64,000 nucleotides of DNA from Candidatus Eisenbacteria bacterium (GTDB lineage Bacteria > Eisenbacteria > RBG-16-71-46 > CAIMUX01 > JAHJDP01). Location of the stretch: positions 124,001 through 188,000 of the forward strand of contig JAHJDP010000077.1 of NCBI GenBank assembly GCA_018831195.1, written 5' to 3'. A program made the position numbers and the translations under genes. Below, one piece after another: positions 7,391 to 16,851 of the stretch. The notes beneath the pieces are model-generated. The model was not told the origin of the DNA. It made no database searches and was given only the letters and a program-made list of their open reading frames with translations. How positions within the stretch are numbered: the first letter of the stretch is position 1; every line of letters begins with the position of its first letter.

Positions 7391-8590
7391 TCACTTGCTC
7401 GAATCCCACCATTTCTGGCGATGCACGGCGGACCATGGGACGGCCATGCCCCGAGATCGCTTTTGCAGCGCCGTTCCTCCATAGACGACAAAACTCCGAA
7501 CGGCACGCCTCAGGCTTGAGGACGCGACCCACGACGCGAAGGCCTCGATTCCGTCGAAGAAGTCTGCTGCCATCGTGGCGCCTGACTTGGTTTCCACGGC
7601 GAGGATCGTCCGGGCGAGTTCCACCAAAAGGTCGACCTCCAGTCCCTTCCGATCGCGGAAGAAGGAAAGATGGGGCTGCAGGCCTCGATGGACCCTGGAT
7701 TTGACTATTTCCGAGACCGCCCACGTTTCAAAGATGGCGCCCCGCAGGGGATGGTCGCGGAGTTGCCGGGGCGTCTGGATGCCAAGCAGATGGCAGACGA
7801 GGCCAGAGTCAAGAAAATGCAGCTTGGGAGTCTTGATCAGGCGCTTCGAGACATTGGCATGAAATGGCGGCAGGCGCCAGATCACGTAGCCCGCCTCCAA
7901 CACGGAGAGCCATGACCTTGCTGTTCCGTGGGTCACCCCGGCATCCGCGCCCAGCGAAGACAGATTCACCAACTGGCCTGCTCGACCTGCACAGAGCCGC
8001 AGAAAGGTCCGGAAGGCAATCAGGTTTCCGACATTCAGAACCGATCGGACATCCCTCTCCAAATACGTGGAGACATAGCTGGGATACCACTCCTGTGTAT
8101 CGAGCCGACGATCGTAAACGGCCGGATAGCTGCCCCGCAGCAAGAGTTCATAGAGATCCTGTGGACTCTTGGGAAAACGCTCCACCTCATCCAAACCCAG
8201 GGGCAAGAGCTCAAGGAGCGCTGTTCTCCCCGCGAGCGATTGCCCTAGCGACTGCAGGAGCGCGAAGTTCGCCGACCCGGTCAGGATGAAACTTCCCCGA
8301 ATCGGACGCTCATCCACCATGCTCTGTAAATAGGACAGCAATTCAGGAACGCGGTGGATTTCATCCAGCACCGCACCCTTGCGGCGCTCGGCAAGGAATC
8401 CGCGCGGGTCCTCGCGGGCGTAATCCTGCATGTCTGGCGCCTCGAGCGACACATACGGCTTCTCGGGAAAGACCTCCCGACAGAGCGTCGTCTTACCTGA
8501 CTGACGCGGCCCGGTTATCGTGACGACAGGAAACTTCCGGGCCATGCGGCGTAATTGAGTCTCGAGGGTCCGGGTAATCATGAAAGGCAT
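7391..8590 (-). CDS. ATP-binding protein of the AAA_14/DUF4143 family
   Basis: About 400 residues. The N-terminal AAA domain has Walker A GPRQSGKTT near residue 30 and Walker B 'GAVLDEIHRVPELL', plus the sensor-like 'FILTGSANFALL'. The C-terminal DUF4143 part has 'YLERDVRSVLNVGN' and the PD-(D/E)xK-like block 'EVDLLVELARTILAVETKSG'. This family is widespread and mobile; its role is unknown, though linkage to toxin-antitoxin and defence islands is common, as here. I place the start at the ATG at 8590 (ATG 8581 is possible) because the frame further upstream runs through an inverted repeat that looks like a promoter or operator. Confidence 0.85.
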   Translation of the reverse strand: MPFMITRTLETQLRRMARKFPVVTITGPRQSGKTTLCREVFPEKPYVSLEAPDMQDYAREDPRGFLAERRKGAVLDEIHRVPELLSYLQSMVDERPIRGSFILTGSANFALLQSLGQSLAGRTALLELLPLGLDEVERFPKSPQDLYELLLRGSYPAVYDRRLDTQEWYPSYVSTYLERDVRSVLNVGNLIAFRTFLRLCAGRAGQLVNLSSLGADAGVTHGTARSWLSVLEAGYVIWRLPPFHANVSKRLIKTPKLHFLDSGLVCHLLGIQTPRQLRDHPLRGAIFETWAVSEIVKSRVHRGLQPHLSFFRDRKGLEVDLLVELARTILAVETKSGATMAADFFDGIEAFASWVASSSLRRAVRSFVVYGGTALQKRSRGMAVPWSAVHRQKWWDSSK

Positions 8591-8601
8591 GCTATCTCGG
8601 T

Positions 8602-8638
8602 CGGGGCTGATTGTCAATTGCATTTCCAATTAGCCCCG
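8602..8638 (-). promoter_or_regulatory. Inverted repeat in front of the DUF4143 ATPase
   Basis: CGGGGCTGATTG (8602-8613) pairs with CAATTAGCCCCG (8627-8638) with one mismatch. It lies 12-48 bases upstream of the chosen start, where an operator would be, and also touches the end of the adjacent IS21-like fragment. It could be either an operator or an element end. Confidence 0.35.
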
Positions 8639-8941
8639 CAGTACCCAATGGCAAGCAAGAAGCCCGGACACCCGCTTTCGCGTTTCTGGGGCAGGAGCAG
8701 CTGGGTGTGCTGTCGGCGTGACTGCCGGCGAACTCTCCCGAGGACCCGGTGGCCGGGGTGGGGGATTTTGGTCCTCGGTAGAGTGCGAGCCGGTGGCCAC
8801 CCCGGCGGATTTTAAAACGTGCGCACAGCATCGAATCGTCCTCCGATCTACCCCCGCACGCCGGGAGATCTCCCTGCAGCTGACTCCGCAACTGACCAGC
8901 CTTTCTATAGTTATGCGTAAATGATTCTTCAAGATGTTCAC
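8630..8941 (-). pseudogene. N-terminal remnant of an IS21-family transposase (IstA-like)
   Basis: The first ~75 residues match the beginning of IS21-type transposases: MNILKNHLRITIERL, the helix-turn-helix REISRRAGVDRRTIR, then the Pro-rich QNPPPRPPGP linker. The DDE catalytic region (several hundred residues) is absent, and the frame ends in unrelated sequence near the DUF4143 promoter. This marks an old insertion-sequence scar at the border of the accessory region. Confidence 0.7.
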
Positions 8942-9157
8942 TCCTCTCCCCCCTCCTACTGGTGAGGGGCTTAGGGTAACGGTCCGTCGCGACGCTGGCG
9001 ATCAGATCCTGCTCAGGTCAAATCAGGCTGGGGGATTTTGGGGTGGCCACAGGTGGAGGAGTTTGGGTGGCTGCCGGGGGGCTGGCAAATTCCAGGAATT
9101 TGATCTCAAAAGCTCAAATTGATGGAAATCCTCGAAATTTCCCTTTTCTCCTGCGGA

Positions 9158-9220
9158 TTCTTCTTTTCTTCTTTTCTTCTTTTCTTCTCTTCTTCTTTTC
9201 TTCTTTTCACCTTTTTTCCC
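9158..9220. repeat. Polypyrimidine tract of TTCTTTTC units
   Basis: A run of imperfect CTTTT/TTCTT units, almost purely pyrimidine on the plus strand. It is low-complexity DNA between the IS21 remnant and the efflux operon. The open frames crossing it (Lys/Arg- or Phe-rich) are artefacts. Confidence 0.7.
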
Positions 9221-9336
9221 CTCAGGAAAAGGCATCAGACACCGGGAAACATTGATATCATACTGATTTATAATAAATTAAGAACTTCTTACGTCTCTCC
9301 TATCGGATTCCCGCACACTGCCAAACCCGCACCAAA

Positions 9337-9353
9337 ACTGCGGAATCCGCAGT
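9337..9353. promoter_or_regulatory. 17-bp palindrome upstream of the efflux operon
   Basis: ACTGCGGAATCCGCAGT is a perfect palindrome around a single central base. It lies about 55 bp upstream of a possible -24/-12 element, the place where an enhancer-binding regulator would sit. The operon itself encodes an NtrC-type regulator at 15516-16844, so autoregulation is plausible but not shown. Confidence 0.45.
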
Positions 9354-9405
9354 CGAAGCGGTGCCGACTAAAACCCCATCCACTTATACTACAATCAATT
9401 ACCCG

Positions 9406-9423
9406 ACGGCATACTTCCTGCGC
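9406..9423 (+). promoter_or_regulatory. Possible sigma-54 (-24/-12) promoter of the efflux operon
   Basis: GG at 9408-9409 and GC at 9420-9421 are separated by exactly 10 bases (ACGGCATACTTCCTGCGC), the invariant spacing of sigma-54 promoters. The flanking bases fit only partly (CGGCAT for TGGCAC, CTGC for TTGC). The start codon is about 65 bases from the predicted transcription start. The last gene of the cluster is a sigma-54 activator, which raises the plausibility. Confidence 0.4.
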
Positions 9424-9497
9424 TAGAATGATCCAGATGAGTCATCCAGTGGATCGGGCAACGCTGAGCGGCGGCTGGTTAGGCTAGGAGTGACCTT

Positions 9498-10745
9498 ATG
9501 AAAAAACTTGTGATTCCCGTAGTGGTCGTGGTGGTGGCGGCGGCGCTCATCGTTGTGGGGATGACGTTCTTCCGGCACCGCGACGACATCGACTACCGCC
9601 TGGTCGAGGTGACGCGCGCCGATGTGCGCACCACCGTCACGAGCACGGGAACCTTGCAGGCGATTACAACCGTTCAGGTCGGAACCCAGGTGTCGGGGGA
9701 GGTCTCCGAGATCTACGTAGACTTTAACGATCACGTCACAAAGGGACAGCTGATCGCCCGCATCGATCCCGTGCTCCTGGAGCAGGCGGTCCGCTCGGCC
9801 CAGGCCGATCTCGCCCGCAATCAGGCCGAGCTCGACCAGGACCAGCGCGAGTTCGATCGGATCGCGCGGCTCTACGAGCGCAAGGCCGCCACCGAGAGCG
9901 AGTACAACACCGCCCAGTACAGGGTCGATGTGGCCAAGGCCTCGCTCGAATCGGCCGGGATCGGTCTCGAGCGGGCGCGACGCAACCTCGGCTACAGCGA
10001 GATCCGCTCCCCCGTTGACGGTGTCGTGCTCGACCGCACGGTGGATAAGGGGCAAACGGTGGCGGCGAGCCTCTCCGCGCCGCAGCTCTTCCTCATCGCG
10101 GAGGATCTCTCCAAGATGGAGATCCTCGCCTCGGTGGACGAGAGCGACATCGGGAAAATCAAGGAAGGCCAAGCCGTGGAGTTCACCGTGCAGGCCTATC
10201 CCGACTCGACCTTTCCGGGAACGGTGAACCAGGTGCGCCTCAAGTCGACAAACCAGGAGAATGTGGTCAACTACGTCGTCTCCATCACGGTGGCCAATCC
10301 CACCGGACGGCTCCTGCCCGGCATGACCGCCACCGTGGAGTTCATCGTCGCCGAGGCCAAAAACGTACTGCGGGTCCCCAATGCCGCTCTCCGCTTCCGC
10401 GCCACCGATGAGATGCTGGCCGAGCTGCGCCAGCGCCGGCAGACGGCGGATGCCGATAGCAGCATGGGCGGAAGGCCCCGCGGCGACAGAATCCGCCGTC
10501 CCCACGCGCAGGGCACGGCGGAGCGCGCCATGCTTTGGACCCTCGACGAGAACGGCAAACCCACTGCTCTCTTCGCCCGCACGGGAATCACCGATGGTCA
10601 GTACACCGAGTTGATGGGTCAAAAGATCGAGGAGGGCACGCAGCTCATCGCGGCGATCGTGAAATCGTCCGCGGCGACGGCTTCCACCAATCCATTCCAA
10701 CAAGAACAACCGTCCGGGGGGCGCCGTCCCCCGCCCGGGCTCTAG
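9498..10745 (+). CDS. Efflux transporter periplasmic adaptor subunit, MacA/HlyD-like
   Basis: A 415-residue membrane-fusion protein. One N-terminal membrane segment (residues ~4-25) anchors it in the inner membrane. Next come a biotinyl-lipoyl half (TTVQVGTQVSGEVSEIYVDFNDHV), an alpha-helical hairpin (residues ~85-160), the second lipoyl half (IRSPVDGVVLDRTVDKGQ) and beta-barrel/membrane-proximal domains. It would bridge the MacB-type transporter and the TolC-type channel encoded next. AGGAG lies 7 bases upstream of the ATG. The C-terminal tail is Pro/Arg-rich. It is the first gene of an operon whose members overlap or nearly touch, so the whole tripartite pump is co-expressed. Confidence 0.9.
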   Translation: MKKLVIPVVVVVVAAALIVVGMTFFRHRDDIDYRLVEVTRADVRTTVTSTGTLQAITTVQVGTQVSGEVSEIYVDFNDHVTKGQLIARIDPVLLEQAVRSAQADLARNQAELDQDQREFDRIARLYERKAATESEYNTAQYRVDVAKASLESAGIGLERARRNLGYSEIRSPVDGVVLDRTVDKGQTVAASLSAPQLFLIAEDLSKMEILASVDESDIGKIKEGQAVEFTVQAYPDSTFPGTVNQVRLKSTNQENVVNYVVSITVANPTGRLLPGMTATVEFIVAEAKNVLRVPNAALRFRATDEMLAELRQRRQTADADSSMGGRPRGDRIRRPHAQGTAERAMLWTLDENGKPTALFARTGITDGQYTELMGQKIEEGTQLIAAIVKSSAATASTNPFQQEQPSGGRRPPPGL

Positions 10746-10758
10746 GGAGATCAGCGCC

Positions 10759-11517
10759 ATGGCATCGCAGGCGGTCATCGAAACCCGGGATCTGGTGAAA
10801 ATCTATCGGATGGGAAGCACCGAGGTGCCGGCCCTGCGCGGGGTTTCGTTCCGCGTGGATCCCGGGGAGATGATCGCCATCATGGGCGCCTCCGGGTCGG
10901 GCAAGTCGACGCTCATGAACATCCTCGGCTGCCTCGATCGTCCAACATCGGGGAGCTACCGGCTCGACGGGATGCGCGTGGAAGAGCTCGGCCGCAGCGG
11001 CCTTGCCGACATCCGCAATCAAAAGATCGGATTCGTCTTTCAAACCTTCAACCTTCTCCCCCGCACCAGCGCGCTGGAGAATGTAGAACTGCCGCTCCTC
11101 TACGACCGCTCCGGACGCAAGATGATCACACGGGCGGCGGCCGCAACGGCCCTTGAACGCGTTGGGCTCGGCGACCGGATGGAGCACGAGCCGTCCGAAC
11201 TCTCCGGCGGCCAGCAACAGCGCGTGGCCATCGCCCGCGCCCTGGTTACACGGCCGGCGCTGCTGCTCGCCGATGAACCAACGGGCAACCTCGACACCCG
11301 CACTTCGATTGAGGTCATGGCCCTCTTCCAGGAACTGAATCGTGAGGGCATGACGACCATCCTCGTGACCCACGAGCACGACATCGCCGGATATGCCCGC
11401 CGGGTCATCGAGCTGCGCGACGGGCGGATCCTGCGCGACGCGGCGGTGGAAAAGCAACGCATCGCCTCCGAGGATCTTTCACATTCACCCATCGTCGTCG
11501 AAGGAGACGCGCCGTGA
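10759..11517 (+). CDS. ABC transporter ATP-binding protein, MacB/LolD-like
   Basis: A 252-residue ATPase with Walker A GASGSGKS (residues 43-50), a Q-loop in 'GFVFQTFNLLPRTSALENVELPL', the signature LSGGQ (148-152), Walker B LLLADEP (168-174) and a switch His in 'ILVTHEHDIA'. The 'FNLL..TALENV' wording is typical of the MacB/LolD/FtsE branch. It powers the permease encoded directly downstream, whose GTG start overlaps this stop (GTGA). In MacB of Escherichia coli both parts are fused; here they are separate genes. Substrates cannot be told from the sequence; peptides, lipids or macrolides are known for the family. Confidence 0.93.
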   Translation: MASQAVIETRDLVKIYRMGSTEVPALRGVSFRVDPGEMIAIMGASGSGKSTLMNILGCLDRPTSGSYRLDGMRVEELGRSGLADIRNQKIGFVFQTFNLLPRTSALENVELPLLYDRSGRKMITRAAAATALERVGLGDRMEHEPSELSGGQQQRVAIARALVTRPALLLADEPTGNLDTRTSIEVMALFQELNREGMTTILVTHEHDIAGYARRVIELRDGRILRDAAVEKQRIASEDLSHSPIVVEGDAP

Positions 11518-12731
11518 AATCGATCAACCTCATCCGCATCGCCGGCCACAGCATTTTGAAGAACAAGATGCGGGCGCTGCTCACCATGCTCGGTATCGTG
11601 ATCGGCGTGGGGGCGGTCATCCTCATGGTCGCCATCGGCCAGGGGGCCACCAAGCAAATCGAGGCCACCGTGCAGGGGCTCGGCACCAACATGCTGGTCA
11701 TCACTCCCGGCGCGGCCACCGCCGGCGGCGTGAGCCAGGGGGCGAACACCTTCAATCGTCTCACCATCGAGGATGCTGAGATGCTCCGTGAGCAGAGTTA
11801 CTTGCTGGCCGCTGTCTCCCCGGTGGTGACCACGCGCAGTCAGATCGTCGGCGGCCAGGGGAATTGGCGCGCCTTCATCTTCGGCGTCCACACCGACTAC
11901 CAGATCATCCGCGATTGGCCCGTGGAGTTCGGGGTCTTCTTCGATCAAGGCGACATCAAAGCGATACGGAAGGTCGCCGTCTTGGGAAATACGGTGGCGA
12001 TCAATCTCTTCGGCGACGAGGATCCCATCGGGCAGCAGATCCGGATCCGCAATGTGCCGTTCACGGTGGTCGGCGTGCTCACGCAGAAGGGGCAAACCGC
12101 ATCGGGGGACGACCAGGACGACATCGTTCTCGCTCCCTATACGACGGTGCAGAACCGGCTCTCGGGACATCAGTTCATCACCCAGATCCTGGCCAGCACC
12201 TTTTCGCCGGATGAGATTGAGGCCGGCCAGGAGGAGATCCGCTCGATTATGCGTGACGCGCACGGATTGAGCGAGAGCCAGGGCGATGATTTCACCGTGC
12301 GCAACCAGGCAGAGCTCGCCGAAACGGCGGCCCAAACGACCCAGGTGATGACGCTGCTGCTCTCGGCCATCGCGGGCATCTCCCTCGTCGTCGGCGGGAT
12401 CGGCATCATGAACATTATGCTCGTCTCGGTCACCGAGCGGACGCGCGAGATCGGACTGCGCATGGCCCTCGGCGCGCGGGGAAGCGACATCCTCACCCAA
12501 TTCCTCGTTGAGAGCATCGTGCTGAGCTCCGCGGGCGGCCTCATCGGCGTGGCCGTGGGGATCGCCGGCGGCCTGCTGCTCGGTTCGTTCACCGGCTGGG
12601 CCATCGCCATATCCCCCCTCACCGTGCTCATCGCCCTGGCGTTCGCGGGCTCGGTGGGCGTGTTCTTCGGCTTCTACCCGGCGCGACGCGCGGCGGCCCT
12701 CGACCCCATCGACGCCCTCAGGTACGAATGA
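11514..12731 (+). CDS. ABC transporter permease, MacB/FtsX type
   Basis: A 405-residue inner-membrane protein with the MacB layout: one N-terminal membrane helix (residues ~18-40), a large periplasmic MacB_PCD domain (~45-270), then three C-terminal membrane helices with the FtsX motif (TREIGLRMALGARGSDILTQF). The C-terminal 'GFYPARRAAALDPIDALRYE' is the family signature end. It starts at a GTG overlapping the ATPase stop and ends in an ATGA overlap with the TolC-type gene. It transmits ATPase motion to the periplasm (mechanotransmission) rather than carrying substrate across the inner membrane in the best-studied relatives. Confidence 0.93.
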   Translation: MKSINLIRIAGHSILKNKMRALLTMLGIVIGVGAVILMVAIGQGATKQIEATVQGLGTNMLVITPGAATAGGVSQGANTFNRLTIEDAEMLREQSYLLAAVSPVVTTRSQIVGGQGNWRAFIFGVHTDYQIIRDWPVEFGVFFDQGDIKAIRKVAVLGNTVAINLFGDEDPIGQQIRIRNVPFTVVGVLTQKGQTASGDDQDDIVLAPYTTVQNRLSGHQFITQILASTFSPDEIEAGQEEIRSIMRDAHGLSESQGDDFTVRNQAELAETAAQTTQVMTLLLSAIAGISLVVGGIGIMNIMLVSVTERTREIGLRMALGARGSDILTQFLVESIVLSSAGGLIGVAVGIAGGLLLGSFTGWAIAISPLTVLIALAFAGSVGVFFGFYPARRAAALDPIDALRYE

Positions 12732-14134
12732 TGAAGATAAATGCAGAGAAAACGTTTTTGTTAAACCATGCGATCATGGCGATCCCGGGCCTGCGGCGCT
12801 GTGCGGGCATCGCCGCCGCGCTCCTGTTCGCGCTCAGCGCCATCGCCCCGTGCGCTCAGGCCGCGGCGCGCACGATCACATTTGAGCAGGCGGTCGATAT
12901 CGCCCTCGAACGGAACCTCTCGCTGCTGCTGGCCGACAACCAGCGCGAGCTCAACGACATTTCCGTCTCCGATGCGCGCTGGCGCTTCTTTCCCGACCTG
13001 CGCTTCAGCCTTTCGCGCAGCCTGTCGGCCGACAAATCCCAGACGGATGGTGGAAGCTCGGACTGGTCGACCGGAACCTCCATGAGCGCCGGTCTCTCAT
13101 CCGGCATCACGCTTTTCAACGGATTCGCCAACGTCTCCAGCCTGCGCCAGGCCCGTTTCGAACAGGCGGCGGGCGAGCTCAACTACGAGCGGGCGCGCCA
13201 GACCACGGTTTTCCAAATCATCAGCGACTACCTCGCCTTGATCGAAGCAACGGAGCAGGAGCGGGTTCGCCGGGAGAACCTCGCCGCCCAGGAGGAGCAG
13301 ATCGAAAAGGTGCGCGCCCTGGTTGATGAGGGGGAGCGCCCGATCAACGAGCTGTATCAGCAGGAAGCCAATGTGGCGTCGGCGCGGCTTGCCCTGGTGG
13401 AGGCGCAACGCACCCTCGAACTGAGCCGCGTCGATCTGATTCAGACATTGCACCTCGATCCTCTGGCGGAGATCGAGTTTATCATTCCCCCCACCGGCGC
13501 CCTCGAGCCCGGCGGGGAACCGCAACCCTACGCGGACTTGATGGAGACCGCGAGCCACGTGCGCGCGGATCTCGCCGCCGAGGTGAATTATCTCGCGGCG
13601 GACAAAGAGCAGCTGACTCAGGCCAAGGCGGACCGGTGGCCCACCCTGTCGCTTTCAGGAAGCTTCTCGAGCCGCTACTCTGATTCCCAGACGGGAGGGC
13701 TCTTCACGCAATTCGATGAACGGCAGTCGGCCGGGTTAGGACTTTCACTTTCCTACCCACTCTTCAACCGCATGCAGACGCGCCATGCGATCCAGCGGGC
13801 CAAGATTGCTTTGAAGAACGCTGAGATCGGAATGGACGGACTGCGGCAGGATGTCGCCCTGCAAATTCGGCGCGCGGTGCTCGACCGCGACGCCGCGCGC
13901 GAGTCGATGAAGGCCGCAACGGCGCGGGTCACGGCCGCACGCGAGGCGCTCACCTATATCAATGAACGCTATCTCGCGGGCGCGTCCACCCTCTTCGAAG
14001 TCACCTTGGCCCAGGCCGAGCTCATCTCCGCGGAGAGCGGTGAAGTGAGCACACGCTACCGTCTTCTGTGGCAGAATCGCCTGGTCGACTACTACGTTGG
14101 GACGCTCGATCCCGATGCCGGGCTGGGAAATTGA
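12728..14134 (+). CDS. TolC family outer membrane protein
   Basis: A 468-residue outer-membrane efflux channel. The signal peptide lies within the first ~45 residues (cleavage after AQAAA). Two repeats of the outer-membrane efflux protein domain follow, with long helical stretches (e.g. FEQAAGELNYERARQTTVFQIISDYL) and amphipathic strands 'SGSFSSRYSDSQTGGLF' and 'LGLSLSYPLFNR'. Translation starts inside the permease stop codon, so it belongs to the same transcript. Together with the adaptor and the split MacB it completes a type I-like tripartite exporter. Confidence 0.92.
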   Translation: MMKINAEKTFLLNHAIMAIPGLRRCAGIAAALLFALSAIAPCAQAAARTITFEQAVDIALERNLSLLLADNQRELNDISVSDARWRFFPDLRFSLSRSLSADKSQTDGGSSDWSTGTSMSAGLSSGITLFNGFANVSSLRQARFEQAAGELNYERARQTTVFQIISDYLALIEATEQERVRRENLAAQEEQIEKVRALVDEGERPINELYQQEANVASARLALVEAQRTLELSRVDLIQTLHLDPLAEIEFIIPPTGALEPGGEPQPYADLMETASHVRADLAAEVNYLAADKEQLTQAKADRWPTLSLSGSFSSRYSDSQTGGLFTQFDERQSAGLGLSLSYPLFNRMQTRHAIQRAKIALKNAEIGMDGLRQDVALQIRRAVLDRDAARESMKAATARVTAAREALTYINERYLAGASTLFEVTLAQAELISAESGEVSTRYRLLWQNRLVDYYVGTLDPDAGLGN

Positions 14135-14167
14135 CCGGCGGCGCGGGCCGCTACGGTGGAACACCGG

Positions 14168-15511
14168 ATGCAAACAATGATGGGCAAGCCGGCCGGCGGG
14201 AAAATTCGGTGGAGCTGGGGCCTCCTGGCCAGCGCGGTGATCCTGGGCGTGGCGCTGATCATCGCCTCCTGGTCGAATGACCGCAGCGCCCGCGAGGCGG
14301 CTCAGGCCCTGCATAACGGCCAGGCCCGTGTCTTCGAGCGGGCCATCTTCGGCGCACTGCGCAATGCGGAGCGGGAAGAATCTCCCGACCTACAAGCCAC
14401 CGCCGACAGCCTGCTCATTGATTACAGCACTGAGGGTCTGCGCTACATCGTCCTCATCGGCCCCGACAATAAGAGAGCGGCCGCGGGAATATCGGTCGCC
14501 GAGAACGACTCTATCGGTGTCGAAGAACTCCGATACCGCCTGACCACCATCGGATCGCGCGTGCGCGTCGCGCTCTTCCGCCATCCGTCGGGATCGAACT
14601 CTGCGGATGGACGGCCGCCGGAACAGGCCTCCCCCGCCGATGCAACGCCGGCGCCCCGCGAGGACGACGACCATCGGCGACGCGACATCCGTCCCGCGGG
14701 CGTGATCTTCGAGTTCGAGCCGGTCGCCGCGATGCGGCTCGTCGAGCGTGCGCGCGGACTCATGCTCTTCGGTATGGCCGCGGCCATCGCCATGCTCGCG
14801 GTGGCCTTCGTCTCGTGGAACATGTCGCGCCGCTATGAGCGCGCGCTGCGCCACATGGAGGACCAGCGGCGCCTGAGCCTCCTGGGTGAGATGTCGGCGG
14901 TGCTGGCCCACGAAATCCGCAATCCGCTCGCCTCACTCAAGGGACACGCGCAGCTCCTGGTCGAGAAGCTCCCACCGGGCGGATTGGAGCTGCGTAAGGC
15001 CGAGACCGTTGTGCGGGAGGCGACGCGACTCGAGGCGCTGACCTCAGACCTGCTGGACTTCGTGCGCCTGGGGCCGGTCAAACGCGCGCCGGCCGATCCC
15101 ACGGCCCTCGTGCAAACATCCATCGAGGAGGTCGATCCCGACGGATTCGAGCTGCAGGCCGGCGCCGCGCCGGAAAGCTGGCTCTTCGACGCGGATCGCA
15201 TGCGGCAGGTCATGGTAAACCTCCTGCGCAACGCGCGCCAATCATCGCCGGCGGAGGCGCCTCCTCCGGTGGTGACGCTGTCGGCCTCCGCCGGCAGGCT
15301 TATCATCGAGGTAAGGGACCACGGCGCGGGCCTCCCCGCCGGGGACGAGCAGCACATCTTCGACCCCTTCTTCACCACTCGGGCCACCGGGACCGGTTTG
15401 GGGCTGGCGGTCGCACGCCGCATCGTCGAGCATCATGGCGGGAAGCTCTCCGCCGCCAATCACCCCAAGGGCGGGGCCGTCTTTCGCGTCGAGCTCCCGG
15501 AGAGGAGTTGA
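14168..15511 (+). CDS. Membrane sensor histidine kinase
   Basis: About 447 residues. A first membrane helix (residues ~18-35) and a second (~197-217) flank a ~160-residue extracytoplasmic sensor domain. The cytoplasmic part has the HisKA H-box '[18 protein letters not shown]' with the phospho-accepting His near residue 248. It is followed by an HATPase domain with N-box '[14 protein letters not shown]' and G-boxes 'DHGAGLP' and '[13 protein letters not shown]'. This kinase type usually pairs with NtrC-class regulators, and one follows 4 bp downstream. I use the ATG at 14168, with GGTGGA 7 bases upstream; a GTG at 14156 in the same frame is possible. It probably senses cell-envelope or substrate stress for the pump upstream. 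Confidence 0.9.
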   Translation: MQTMMGKPAGGKIRWSWGLLASAVILGVALIIASWSNDRSAREAAQALHNGQARVFERAIFGALRNAEREESPDLQATADSLLIDYSTEGLRYIVLIGPDNKRAAAGISVAENDSIGVEELRYRLTTIGSRVRVALFRHPSGSNSADGRPPEQASPADATPAPREDDDHRRRDIRPAGVIFEFEPVAAMRLVERARGLMLFGMAAAIAMLAVAFVSWNMSRRYERALRHMEDQRRLSLLGEMSAVLAHEIRNPLASLKGHAQLLVEKLPPGGLELRKAETVVREATRLEALTSDLLDFVRLGPVKRAPADPTALVQTSIEEVDPDGFELQAGAAPESWLFDADRMRQVMVNLLRNARQSSPAEAPPPVVTLSASAGRLIIEVRDHGAGLPAGDEQHIFDPFFTTRATGTGLGLAVARRIVEHHGGKLSAANHPKGGAVFRVELPERS

Positions 15512-15515
15512 GCGT

Positions 15516-16844
15516 ATGGCCGTCATCTTGATCGTCGATGACGAAGCGGGAATCCGCGCCTTCATCGCCGAAGCCCTGGCCGAGGAGGGGTATCTGACGG
15601 TTGAGGCCGCGGATGGGAGTGCCGCCGTCGAGAAACTCCGTCGGCGTGGATTCGATCTGGTTCTGACCGACCTGCGCATGCCGGGGCCGGTGGATGGGAT
15701 GGCGCTGGTGCGGATGCTCCGCGCCGAGCAGCCGGATGTGGAGATCATCGTGCTCACCGCCCACGGCACCGTCGATTCGGCGGTGGAGGCGATGAAGCTC
15801 GGCGCCTTCGACTACCTGCAGAAGCCGGTCTCAAGCCCGGGGCAGCTCCGGATGGTGGTGTCGCGTGCTCTGGAACGGCGGCGGCTCCTCGCCATTCGGG
15901 ATCGCACGTCACGCGAGATCTCCGCCCTGCCTCCTTTGTTTTACAGCGACCCCGCCATGCAGCCGGTGGTCCGCGCCGTCGAGAAGGTCGCCCCCACTGC
16001 GAGCACGGTCCTCATCCTGGGTGACAGCGGGACGGGGAAGGAAATTGTCGCCCGCACACTCCACCGGCTAAGCGCCCGCCGGGACGGTCCCTTCGTGCCG
16101 ATCAACTGCGCTGCAATCTCCGAATCACTCATGGAGAGCGAAATCTTCGGCCACGAGAAAGGGGCTTTCACAGGCGCCACCGCGGCCCGCCGCGGACGGC
16201 TCGAACTGGCCGACGGCGGCACCCTATTCCTCGATGAGATCGGCGAGCTGAAGGCATCCCTGCAATCGAAGCTGCTGCGTGTGATCGAGGACGGCCGCTT
16301 CGAGCGCGTCGGAGGGACCCGGACTCTTCAGGCCGACGTGCGCTGGATCGCGGCGACAAACCGCGACATTGAAGCGATGGTGGCCTCGGGCGCCTTCCGC
16401 GAGGACCTGTATCATCGCCTCGCGGTTTTTCCGATCCGTCTGCCGGCCTTGCGCGAGCGGCCGGCCGACATCGTACCCCTCGCGGAGGGGCTGCTCGCCC
16501 GGATCGCGGCCGAGATGGGGCGCCCCGGGCTGCGTCTGAGCGACGACGCACGCGCGCGCATCCGGTCCGCGTACTGGCCGGGCAACATCCGCAGCCTGGC
16601 CAACGCCCTCGAGCGTGCGGCCATTCTGGCGGAAGGCGACACGATCGAAGGGAAGAGCGTTGTGCCTAGCACTCCGAACCCGAAGCGCGGGAGCGACGGG
16701 GTCCGAACCATGGCTGAGATCGAGGCGGAAGCCATCCGCCGCGCCCTCGACGATATGGATGGAAACCGGCGGCTGGCCGCCGAACGGCTGGGGATCGGCC
16801 TCCGCACGCTTTACGAAAAGCTCAAGCGGCACGGGATCTCGTAG
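15516..16844 (+). CDS. Sigma-54-dependent response regulator, NtrC family
   Basis: A 442-residue protein with three domains. The receiver (residues 1-120) has the acidic pair in IVDDE and the phospho-acceptor Asp52. The AAA+ domain has Walker A GDSGTGKE (169-176) and the sigma-54 contact loop GAFTGA (216-221). The C-terminal Fis-type helix-turn-helix contains 'RRLAAERLGIGLRTLYEKLKRH'. AGAGGAG precedes the ATG at 15516. It is the last gene of the efflux cluster and the partner of the kinase just upstream. The GAFTGA loop is intact, so it should activate sigma-54 promoters; a possible one lies in front of the operon's first gene. Confidence 0.93.
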   Translation: MAVILIVDDEAGIRAFIAEALAEEGYLTVEAADGSAAVEKLRRRGFDLVLTDLRMPGPVDGMALVRMLRAEQPDVEIIVLTAHGTVDSAVEAMKLGAFDYLQKPVSSPGQLRMVVSRALERRRLLAIRDRTSREISALPPLFYSDPAMQPVVRAVEKVAPTASTVLILGDSGTGKEIVARTLHRLSARRDGPFVPINCAAISESLMESEIFGHEKGAFTGATAARRGRLELADGGTLFLDEIGELKASLQSKLLRVIEDGRFERVGGTRTLQADVRWIAATNRDIEAMVASGAFREDLYHRLAVFPIRLPALRERPADIVPLAEGLLARIAAEMGRPGLRLSDDARARIRSAYWPGNIRSLANALERAAILAEGDTIEGKSVVPSTPNPKRGSDGVRTMAEIEAEAIRRALDDMDGNRRLAAERLGIGLRTLYEKLKRHGIS

Positions 16845-16851
16845 TCCCGAT

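Noticed and set aside
9023-9255. Lys/Glu-rich and Phe/Leu-rich frames around the polypyrimidine tract
   Set aside because: Both are translations of a simple-sequence repeat.
9423-10778. 451-residue minus-strand frame
   Set aside because: It is a shadow of the MacA-like gene; composition (His/Gly/Arg-rich, no motifs) is typical of antisense frames in GC-rich DNA.
11100-12500. 466-residue minus-strand frame
   Set aside because: Antisense of the ABC ATPase and permease genes, both of which show full family motifs on the plus strand.
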